From positions 18,634 to 82,633 of the forward strand of contig JAUVXM010000002.1 in the NCBI GenBank assembly GCA_030603565.1: a stretch of DNA of 64,000 nucleotides, in the 5' to 3' direction. The DNA is from Candidatus Aminicenantota bacterium. GTDB taxonomy: Bacteria > Acidobacteriota > Aminicenantia > Aminicenantales > Aminicenantaceae. Positions 39,759 through 47,840 of this stretch are shown here, piece by piece (positions within the stretch are counted from its first letter, which is position 1; the number at the start of each line of letters is the position of its first letter). The notes under the pieces are model-generated. The model was not told the origin of the DNA, did no database searches, and saw nothing but the letters and a program-made list of their open reading frames with translations. Position numbers and translations under genes: made by a program.

Positions 39759-40727
39759 TTATTTCAGCTCCTTAGACAGCACATAGAAATCCCGCATGCG
39801 TTCTTTGATTTTTTTGTAACGAAAGTCAATTATTTTATATCCATCCTTTAATATAGAACAAAAAGCTTCCTTGGTTTTTTTTCTCCAGTCAACCGGAATA
39901 TTACGAACTTCTTTATCTAAAACATCTGTTTCCTGCAGCATGGCATAGAAATCATAAGGTATTTCAATAAGCATAATGTTGCCCAAGGAACAGCCACTTT
40001 TTTTTGCTAAAGGCAGGCAAACTTGCCCGGTTTTCCCCCTGACTTCCCGGCTTTCAGAATAGATAATTAATCTATCTTTTTCGAGTAATAAGTCCAAGTC
40101 ATATTCAGGCCTCTTGATCTCTTTCTTTAAATCCCATGATACAAAAAGGCGGTCACCGGGGACATCTACCCTGTTTAGTTTTCCCGCAAATCCTTCATAA
40201 AATGCCTCTTTATAAGCTATAACTTCCATTCCAAATATATGGAAATTTCGATAGGCATTTACTCCGGTTAAAGGATCAAAAGTGCAGGTAATTGTATTAA
40301 TGCCTAAAATCCCTAATACTTTTTGCCTTTGAAACTGTTTTAAAAAAAAACCCAGGCCATATTTTTGAAAATCCGGCTTCACTGAAGCATACTGGGAATA
40401 AAATTCCAGGTTAGCCGGATTTTTATAGCCAATATTCAGGTCTTTGATCCCAACATAGCCATAAGAAAATCCAACCAGGTGCTCTCTATTTCTGGGAAAT
40501 CCCCCATTTTTATCCTCTAAATATATTCCTATATAGAGGCTGCTTCCATCATTGAAAATGTTTTCGCCAGCCATATTCCTGGCTGCTGAAAAGTTATCAT
40601 CCGGGTCCTCCCATATCTCATATCTCAACTCTTCAAACTTTGTATAATCAGCTAACTTATCTGAAGTTTCAACCGCAAATAAAAAACGCCTTCCCTTTGA
40701 CTCATGGATCACTTCTAAATTTCTCAT
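39759..40727 (-). CDS. hypothetical protein, possible GNAT-like acyltransferase fold
   Basis: YASVKPDFQKYGLGFFLKQFQRQKVLGILGINTITCTFDPLTGVNAYRNFHIFGMEV resembles a GNAT motif. Confidence 0.55.
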   Translation of the reverse strand: MRNLEVIHESKGRRFLFAVETSDKLADYTKFEELRYEIWEDPDDNFSAARNMAGENIFNDGSSLYIGIYLEDKNGGFPRNREHLVGFSYGYVGIKDLNIGYKNPANLEFYSQYASVKPDFQKYGLGFFLKQFQRQKVLGILGINTITCTFDPLTGVNAYRNFHIFGMEVIAYKEAFYEGFAGKLNRVDVPGDRLFVSWDLKKEIKRPEYDLDLLLEKDRLIIYSESREVRGKTGQVCLPLAKKSGCSLGNIMLIEIPYDFYAMLQETDVLDKEVRNIPVDWRKKTKEAFCSILKDGYKIIDFRYKKIKERMRDFYVLSKELK

Positions 40728-40837
40728 TTAATCTAATTTTACCGAAACATGCTGTTAAAAGGCAAGAGGCTACTTGCCTGTAAGAAAAGAGTTTGAATCA
40801 AATCAAATTTTAATATATATAATATGAGGATAATACA

Positions 40838-43294
40838 TTGGAGGAAAAAATGAATATCCTAAGAAAAATTTTAGCTCTTACATGTTTACTTTGTATCCCG
40901 ATTGCCCTGACTGCTGCCCAAGGACAGCCCAAAATCACTCAAAACGAAGACCATGTCATCTCTTTTGGAAATAATCTGGCGATTATTGGCGCTTCCTCTC
41001 GAATTTTTCAATCCATCTTAAACTATCCTGTTGCCGATACTATGGGATGCCTGATCAGCTTTGTCCCTGCCGGAGAAAATCTTAACAACACACTTTGCAT
41101 AGGCTCTCCATACCTTAAACTCAGGGATAAACAGGAGTTCGTTGCTTATTCCTCTGTTAAAAAGATAGAAAGTTTGACTCCCGAAAGTTCCCTGAGTATG
41201 GAGGCAACCGGAAATTATGAGGGATACCGGGGAGAAAAAGCCAGTATTACAACGACTTACAATTTTATCCCACAATCAGGAAAAATAGATATTTCCTCCA
41301 CCATAAAAAATACCGGCAAAAATACAATAGATAAATTCTCCTACTCGGTCTATTGCGGAACAAACACCCGTTATTCTTTTTCCCCTTTTCACAAAGAAAT
41401 ATTCCCCGGTTTAAACTTCCAAATATATCAGAAAGAAGACCTGGCTCTAGGCTGGATAAACCTTAATTCGACATCAGATAACGATACAGACTCTCTAGCC
41501 CCGGAAGAAAGCTTTAATGTCCGCTACTCTATGTTGGTCGGCAGCCAGGTTGCCACTTTGATGGAAAGGGTTTATCAGATCCTGGGGGTAAAAACTGTAC
41601 AAGCCGGAATCCTCCTGGAAGAATATAAGGGAAACCTGGCTGAAGTGATTATAAGTGACGTCTTATCCGGATCGATTTTTTTCCGCACATTTTTAACATC
41701 AAAAAAGATCATAGGCATCCCCCTTCCAGAAGGCACTTATTCCGCCAGGGCAAATCTATTTCCAGCTGTACAGAGGACAACCTTTGCTGCAGGTTCTGGT
41801 ATAGAAAATATCTGTATCATAAAAGATACTGCCAAGGGAAAAATCAAGGTCCGAATCTTAACCGGACAGGGGGAATTTGTCCCGGGAAAAGTTACTTTTA
41901 TTGGTCTATCCCCAACTGAATCCCCTTACTTCAAGCCGGACAACCCCTTGATAACCGGAAAATACTGGGAGACATTTAAAAACTCACGCTTCTCCGGTGA
42001 ACAAAGCCTCGAGATCACTCTGCCGGTCGGAACCTATCTTATCTATGCTTCCCGCGGCCCTGAATATTCGTTCGACCAACAGGTAGTAGAAATCCTGAAA
42101 AACGACCAGCAAAAATTTGACTTCCATATCAATAAAGAAGTCGATACAGCAGATTTGATATCCATAGACCCCCATATGCATACAACAAAATCAGATGGGA
42201 AGATGAGCATTGCAGCCCGGCTGAAATCCCTGGCAGCCGAAGGCATTGAAGTAGCCATTTTAACAGACCATAACTATATCACCAACTATCTCCCTGCTCT
42301 TAAATCCACAGGCCTGGAAAATATTCTTTCTTTAATATCAGGGAATGAAGTAACCATCAACGGAATGATCCACTATAATACTTACCCTCTGACATGCCGG
42401 GAAGATAAGAAAAACAATGGAGCAATAAATCCGGTATCCGACACTGTGACCCCCCTCTTTAAACTAAGCCGAGATACCGACCCCGAAACTCTTATACAGG
42501 TAAATCATCCCAGAAGCGGCAGCCTAGGCTATTTCAATATGCTCCAGCTTGACCCGGAAACAGCCGCCTATGCTTTAAAAGGTTTTGACACTTCTTTTGA
42601 TGTTCTGGAAATAATAAACGGTCCTTACTGCCATCCGGCCAATGCCGCTTCCATCCAGGATTGGCTTCATCTTTTAGACCGCGGCTACTACTATCCCCTG
42701 GTAGGTTCCTCTGATTCACACGGAATCGACCGAAGAGAGCCTGGATACTCACGCACATATGTCTATTACAAAGGTGAAAAGGGAGGCGACCTTGATGAAA
42801 ATGCCCTGATACAAGCAATAAAATGGGGCCACTCATTTGCCAGTAATGGCCCAATAATCGATGTTAAAGTCAATGATACTTTTAAGTGTGGAGATACCTT
42901 AACAGACAAAGACGGGAATGTGGACTTAGAAGTCAGAGTCCAAAGTGCTTCCTGGGTCGCTTTGGATGCGGCCCGGCTAATAATCAATGGAAAAAGAAAA
43001 TTGGGATTTCCGATACAACAAAAAGACCCAGGGGCCTTAGATTTTACAAAAAATATTCAGCTGAATATCAAAGAGGATTCCTATATTGTGGTCGAAATCT
43101 TAGGCAAAAAAAGCCTCTATCCTGTTATGCAGGCCACAGCCCGCAACGGACTTTCAAGTAACGCTATCCTTCCCTATGCTTTAACCAATCCCATCTTTAT
43201 CGATGTGGATGGAAATGGAAAATTCGACCCCCCTATAAAGGACGAAATCAGACTCGTCGATCAAATACCGGAAACTGACAATACAGAAAAATAG
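40838..43294 (+). CDS. PHP-domain CehA/McbA-family metallohydrolase
   Basis: IDPHMHTTKSDGKMSIAARLKSLAAEGIEVAILTDHNY; GSSDSHGIDRREPGYSRTYVYY. Confidence 0.85.
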   Translation: MEEKMNILRKILALTCLLCIPIALTAAQGQPKITQNEDHVISFGNNLAIIGASSRIFQSILNYPVADTMGCLISFVPAGENLNNTLCIGSPYLKLRDKQEFVAYSSVKKIESLTPESSLSMEATGNYEGYRGEKASITTTYNFIPQSGKIDISSTIKNTGKNTIDKFSYSVYCGTNTRYSFSPFHKEIFPGLNFQIYQKEDLALGWINLNSTSDNDTDSLAPEESFNVRYSMLVGSQVATLMERVYQILGVKTVQAGILLEEYKGNLAEVIISDVLSGSIFFRTFLTSKKIIGIPLPEGTYSARANLFPAVQRTTFAAGSGIENICIIKDTAKGKIKVRILTGQGEFVPGKVTFIGLSPTESPYFKPDNPLITGKYWETFKNSRFSGEQSLEITLPVGTYLIYASRGPEYSFDQQVVEILKNDQQKFDFHINKEVDTADLISIDPHMHTTKSDGKMSIAARLKSLAAEGIEVAILTDHNYITNYLPALKSTGLENILSLISGNEVTINGMIHYNTYPLTCREDKKNNGAINPVSDTVTPLFKLSRDTDPETLIQVNHPRSGSLGYFNMLQLDPETAAYALKGFDTSFDVLEIINGPYCHPANAASIQDWLHLLDRGYYYPLVGSSDSHGIDRREPGYSRTYVYYKGEKGGDLDENALIQAIKWGHSFASNGPIIDVKVNDTFKCGDTLTDKDGNVDLEVRVQSASWVALDAARLIINGKRKLGFPIQQKDPGALDFTKNIQLNIKEDSYIVVEILGKKSLYPVMQATARNGLSSNAILPYALTNPIFIDVDGNGKFDPPIKDEIRLVDQIPETDNTEK

Positions 43295-43308
43295 CACCCC
43301 AAATAAAG

Positions 43309-44505
43309 CTATTTGCGTTCATTTCCCCAAAGCTTCTTATTTCCATGTGCCTGGCGCCAGACATCCCGCCAACGGTGCATCTCAACCGGCCCTATTGCCG
43401 GCATATTCTGTCTCTCTTCCTTTGGTCTCATTTCCGGAAAGGGCTTGTGTGGTTCTTTTTGATACCAGTAGGCTACAGTTACGAGGTCAAGCGTTAGGCA
43501 GTTATTGTGGCCATGTTCAATCGTCGCCTTTAATGACTTTTCAAAAGCAATAGGAGATTCCAGAAAAAAATTATAACAATGTGTCCTACCCAGCCATCCT
43601 ATCTGCTCATTGACCCGGGCATAGCCAAAATAAGGATGCATATAGATCTCTTTTGGGCACCAGGAAGAATTAAAAAAGTCTTCCGTTCCAGTACCATGGA
43701 GTGAAGAAGGCCACTTTTCTCCATCGATAAAAAACATATCATCCCCCTCCCCATACCAGACAGGGCTGGGGCTATCAACATAATAATTCACACCGACAAA
43801 ATGCCCTTTTCCTTCAATATCCGCAAAAACATAGTTGCCGGTACCATCTGTATTTGCCCCCTGAGGGCCTAATATACTCCATTCATTTTCCCCATCCGGC
43901 AGCGGCTCGGTCAGTTCCCTACTCCAGAATGCATGGAATCTCCCCAGTTCAGGACCAATAGTATCATGTTCTTCATAATCAATATAATAGTAAAATGCAT
44001 CGATTTGTTTTTCGGATTGATTTTCAACAGTTATAAGAGCACCATTGCTAAAGGGCATAGAAAAATAACAGTTTAAAGCATTTCCGTCTTTTGGAGCCAC
44101 CGCCAAAGGAAGGGAAATAAAATTGTATTTTTCCCCCCAACCCTGGCCAAAAAAATCTCCGATTGGAGATTCCACGCTTGGTTCCTGTTCTCCATCCCAA
44201 TACATACGCAAAATCCCATTGCGTCGCAACATGGGGTCTTGGGAGGAAATCGTAACCCAGATATGCTTTATAATACCCGCGCCTTCAATCCGGGCGAGTT
44301 CTGCAGTCTCTCCTGACTTAATGACCAGCCGGTCAGCATTTTTCCCGCTCCGGTCATAACTGGAAATCCTTTTAGAACGGTATTGTTTGAAATGAGCGAG
44401 ATTATTCAGAATAGTCACTGATTGGTCACTATCCTGAATAAATCCAAATAATGTTCCGGTCAAAATAGAAACTGGCATAATAAAAATCCACTTTCTCAAG
44501 CGCAT
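43309..44505 (-). CDS. DUF2961 / GH172-like protein
   Basis: GIIKHIWVTI..LRMYWDGEQEPSVESPIGDFFGQGWG; GTGTEDFFNSSWCP. Confidence 0.9.
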   Translation of the reverse strand: MRLRKWIFIMPVSILTGTLFGFIQDSDQSVTILNNLAHFKQYRSKRISSYDRSGKNADRLVIKSGETAELARIEGAGIIKHIWVTISSQDPMLRRNGILRMYWDGEQEPSVESPIGDFFGQGWGEKYNFISLPLAVAPKDGNALNCYFSMPFSNGALITVENQSEKQIDAFYYYIDYEEHDTIGPELGRFHAFWSRELTEPLPDGENEWSILGPQGANTDGTGNYVFADIEGKGHFVGVNYYVDSPSPVWYGEGDDMFFIDGEKWPSSLHGTGTEDFFNSSWCPKEIYMHPYFGYARVNEQIGWLGRTHCYNFFLESPIAFEKSLKATIEHGHNNCLTLDLVTVAYWYQKEPHKPFPEMRPKEERQNMPAIGPVEMHRWRDVWRQAHGNKKLWGNERK

Positions 44506-44582
44506 TTATTCCTCCTTTTTTTACTCAAATTATTCTCTATCTTTTATATACTAAAATCAGCAAAAACATGTATCTGCAAGAG

Positions 44583-44662
44583 GGGTCAAGTCTTCATCTT
44601 CCACATTTCTATATTTTCCTTAGTTTTATATCAGAAAAATGTGGAATACGAAGACTTGACCC
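44583..44662. repeat. Long inverted repeat GGGTCAAGTCTTCATCTTCCACATTT / AAATGTGGAATACGAAGACTTGACCC
   Basis: 26-nt arms with 2 mismatches, 28-nt loop. Confidence 0.9.
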
Positions 44663-44679
44663 TTTTTTCCAGGATAGGC

Positions 44680-45603
44680 TTAGGATTCATCAACCAGGAT
44701 AAAGGCCGCAACAGCAGAGGCATGAAAAGCACGCCCTGAGAGTTTTTTAATATCAGCAATAGATTTATATTCTTCCACTCCCTGGAAGGGCGGGGCATGA
44801 TTTGATATTTTGTCTCTAATATGGGCTAAAGCCAAAATACTTGCTCCAATAGGAATTTCATTTAAATCCTTTTCTAAAATTCCAGCTTCCCGGATATAAT
44901 ACAGGTTAAAACTGTTTAATAAAGGCGCCACCTCTTTTAAAAGAGATGCTGTTGATTTTAATATCACTTTATCGTGATCATCAAGGGAATTTTCTGAAGT
45001 TTTTATGTCTGCTCCCAAAAAATCTGTCATTTCCACAAAAAAGGCTACGTTAGTATGCAAGGCCCCTGCTTCAGAAAGAAGAGCAGCTGATTTGATGTTT
45101 TCCATCTCCCGGGTATCAAGCCCGACAGCAACAGCGAGCTTCCCAGCGAAGCTGGCAATGCGCAAAGAGGACGGTTTAATATCATCCCCGCATTCAAGAT
45201 ATTTAAATAAGACTTCCAATATACCTATATAAGCGTTTCTCATTTTTTGAATTCTTTTCTCTCTTTGCTCGGAAATAACTCCAATAAGAGCACCGGTTAA
45301 TATTAAGAAGCTTGCCCAGGAAACAAGAGTGATGACCTCATCCATCGAAAAGGAAAGTCCTATTCCTGTACCCTGATGTGTAAATATCAGATAAAGAAAA
45401 ACAATCAGGACGCAAAAAACACTAGTCAAAACTCCATGTTTTTTGCCTAAAAAATATCCTGCAAGTATGACCGGAAGGAAAAAAAAGTTTAAAAAAGATA
45501 ATTTATAATGAACAAGCAGGGCAATAGCCAAAGTCCCCACCAGGATCAAAGCAATCAATGAACCTTCAAAATGGTCAACAATAAAGGCTTTTATTTTTTT
45601 CAT
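44680..45603 (-). CDS. membrane protein with degenerate HD-GYP-like domain
   Basis: N-terminal TM block; C-terminal AALLSEAGAL..IPIGASILALAHIRDKISN..AFHASAVAAFILV has HD-GYP spacing without catalytic residues. Confidence 0.6.
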   Translation of the reverse strand: MKKIKAFIVDHFEGSLIALILVGTLAIALLVHYKLSFLNFFFLPVILAGYFLGKKHGVLTSVFCVLIVFLYLIFTHQGTGIGLSFSMDEVITLVSWASFLILTGALIGVISEQREKRIQKMRNAYIGILEVLFKYLECGDDIKPSSLRIASFAGKLAVAVGLDTREMENIKSAALLSEAGALHTNVAFFVEMTDFLGADIKTSENSLDDHDKVILKSTASLLKEVAPLLNSFNLYYIREAGILEKDLNEIPIGASILALAHIRDKISNHAPPFQGVEEYKSIADIKKLSGRAFHASAVAAFILVDES

Positions 45604-45669
45604 CTACCCCTATCCAGTAAATTTTATATCACCCATGGGTCAATTAGTCAATCATATTGTTTTCCCATT

Positions 45670-46401
45670 TTATTGTGATGAACCATTCCTGTCCGGTCCT
45701 TTGGAAAAAATTGCCAGTAATAAGTCCCTATCCTTTGCAGTTATAGCCATACGCCCGAACAAATCATGAACCATGCCGGTCACATGTGCATTATTTCCTG
45801 GATTGATAAATTTCTTTTCCTCCAATTTCTGCAAAATAAGCCTGATACACTCCTCTTGTTCCCAGCGGGGAAGCGGCTTTTTTTGGGCTGCCTGCATTTT
45901 ATTCGCCCCCGCTGTGCTGTAAATACTAAACAACGTAATCAACACCGCTGAAGCAAGATTATAGGAAGGCTGTGATGTTTCCTGCGGTATAGCAAATAGG
46001 AAATTGGAATGATACAACTCCTCTGATGTCAATCCGGTCCTTTCATTCCCAAAAAGAATGCCGATCCTGCTTTCTGGGGAAAACTTTAACATTTTTCTCA
46101 CAGCCTGCTTTAAAGAAAGGGAGGTATAGTTTTTTCTATGCCTAGCTGTAGCAGCAAACACGACATCCATATCAGCAACTGCTGTGGATATATCAGGATA
46201 AACTCCGGAATTATCTAAGATCTCTTCTGCATGAACAGCAGTAATATAAGAGTTTGGATCAATTGGTGTACCCAAGATAAGTCTTAATTCATTAAAACCC
46301 GTATTTTTCATGCCGCGGGCGACTAAGCCAATATTTTCAGGACTCGAAGGCCGGGATAAAATAACGAAAAAACTGCTCATTGCTTTATCCGGATTATTCA
46401 C
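45670..46401 (-). CDS. RNA methyltransferase, TrmJ/SpoU family
   Basis: FFVILSRPSSPENIGLVARGMKNTGF; IGILFGNERTGLTSEEL; IPQETSQPSYNLASAVLI. Confidence 0.92.
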   Translation of the reverse strand: MNNPDKAMSSFFVILSRPSSPENIGLVARGMKNTGFNELRLILGTPIDPNSYITAVHAEEILDNSGVYPDISTAVADMDVVFAATARHRKNYTSLSLKQAVRKMLKFSPESRIGILFGNERTGLTSEELYHSNFLFAIPQETSQPSYNLASAVLITLFSIYSTAGANKMQAAQKKPLPRWEQEECIRLILQKLEEKKFINPGNNAHVTGMVHDLFGRMAITAKDRDLLLAIFSKGPDRNGSSQ

Positions 46402-46463
46402 GAGTCACTGAAAAGAAATTAATAATAAAAACATCGCCATTTTTTTATGAATAGTTCAGGCTA
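46389..46463. repeat. Dispersed repeat family, 75-bp internally deleted copy
   Basis: Termini CCGGATTATTCACGAGTC and TTATGAATAGTTCAGGCTA; core aacatcgcca shared with 52539 copy. Confidence 0.85.
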
Positions 46464-46889
46464 ATACTTGCCAGTGCTCCCGAACCCGTTTTCTCCGCGG
46501 GTTGTATTATCCAATCCATCAACCTCGACTATCTCTACCTTTTGAACCGGCTGCACAAGAAGCTGGGCGATTTTCATGCCCTTATCAATAACAAAAGGTA
46601 TATCACCAAGATTTATCATCACAACCTTTACTTCTCCGCGATACCCGGAATCGACTACTCCAGCAAGGCGATGGACTCCATTGAGGGAAATTCCACTCTT
46701 ATCCCAGATCAAGCCGACATAGCCTTTAGGTAAAGCAATTTTTATCCCAGTCGGCACAGGGAAAGCCCGGCCTGGCTCCAAAATGCAATTATTCACAGAG
46801 AAAATATCCAGGCCGGCATCACCTTTATGACCGTAAACAGGCAGTCTGGCGTCCTTATGAACACGTTTTACTTTAAGTTCCATGCTCAA
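46461..46889 (-). CDS. dut: dUTP diphosphatase
   Basis: GDAGLDIFS; GLIWDKSGIS; GVVDSGYRGEVKVVMIN; RGENGFGSTGK. Confidence 0.95.
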   Translation of the reverse strand: MSMELKVKRVHKDARLPVYGHKGDAGLDIFSVNNCILEPGRAFPVPTGIKIALPKGYVGLIWDKSGISLNGVHRLAGVVDSGYRGEVKVVMINLGDIPFVIDKGMKIAQLLVQPVQKVEIVEVDGLDNTTRGENGFGSTGKY

Positions 46890-47584
46890 TCACCTTCAAT
46901 AGAGACTCTCTTGAAATATTTTTTTGCTCTATCAGCAAATTCCTTAAATTCTATCCGGGAAAAAGTTGTTTTCTGCATATAAGACTTGTCAATAGTATTC
47001 TCAGGAACAAAGTTCTGCAGCTGGAAATAATCACTTCCCTTAAGCAGTTCCCCTATCTTTTCAATATCCTCGACCTGGAAAAGACCAGGAACGACTGTAG
47101 TACGGAAAACATATGGGACCCCTGAAGTCCTGATAAGATTAATACTAGTCCGAATATCATTGGTCTTCACATTCGATTTTGTAACCTCTTGATACCTTTC
47201 AAGCGGAGCTTTTATATCCATGGCTACAAAATCCACCAGCTTTTTTTTAATTAAACCTTCAAGCCTCAGCGGAAAAGAACCATTGGTATCTACCTTTACC
47301 AAAAGGTCACGCTCTTTTATTACCTGCAGCAGGATTTCAAGATCTTTATGAATAAGCGGTTCTCCCCCTGTTACACAGATGGCCTCCAACCAGTCTTTGC
47401 GGGCATCAAGGAAGCTTAAAAAAAAATTCAAAGGAAATACCGGAATGCTTTCCGGATTTAAAACCAGGTCTGCATTATGACAGAAAGGACAGCGAAAATT
47501 ACATCCCCCTGTAAAAACAGTAGCTGAGATATGCCCAGGAAAATCCCTAGGCGCGAACTTTTCTAACCCTTTGATCTCAACCAA
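46886..47584 (-). CDS. nrdG: anaerobic ribonucleoside-triphosphate reductase activating protein (radical SAM)
   Basis: GGCNFRCPFCHNADLV; operon with nrdD. Confidence 0.9.
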   Translation of the reverse strand: MVEIKGLEKFAPRDFPGHISATVFTGGCNFRCPFCHNADLVLNPESIPVFPLNFFLSFLDARKDWLEAICVTGGEPLIHKDLEILLQVIKERDLLVKVDTNGSFPLRLEGLIKKKLVDFVAMDIKAPLERYQEVTKSNVKTNDIRTSINLIRTSGVPYVFRTTVVPGLFQVEDIEKIGELLKGSDYFQLQNFVPENTIDKSYMQKTTFSRIEFKEFADRAKKYFKRVSIEGD

Positions 47585-47829
47585 TCCTGTAGCTCCTTGT
47601 TGCTATTTAATACTGATTCTATTTTATCCTCCTCCTGTAATATCAGCGTAGGGATAATAATCCCTCCTTTATCATCCCGTTTGATGACCTTCAGATATTC
47701 TCTAATCTTAAATTTGCTTTCTTTCTTGGTAAGATTATATTCTGTTCCTTCAATATCGCTGTTATTTAAGCCCTCTTTAAGCACATCACATTTTGCACAA
47801 TTGGGATAGGAAAAAAGTAAATATTCCAT
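47563..47829 (-). CDS. glutaredoxin-like thiol protein
   Basis: LFSYPNCAKCDVLKEGL (CxxC). Confidence 0.75.
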   Translation of the reverse strand: MEYLLFSYPNCAKCDVLKEGLNNSDIEGTEYNLTKKESKFKIREYLKVIKRDDKGGIIIPTLILQEEDKIESVLNSNKELQDWLRSKG

Positions 47830-47840
47830 GGTCGTTTCCT

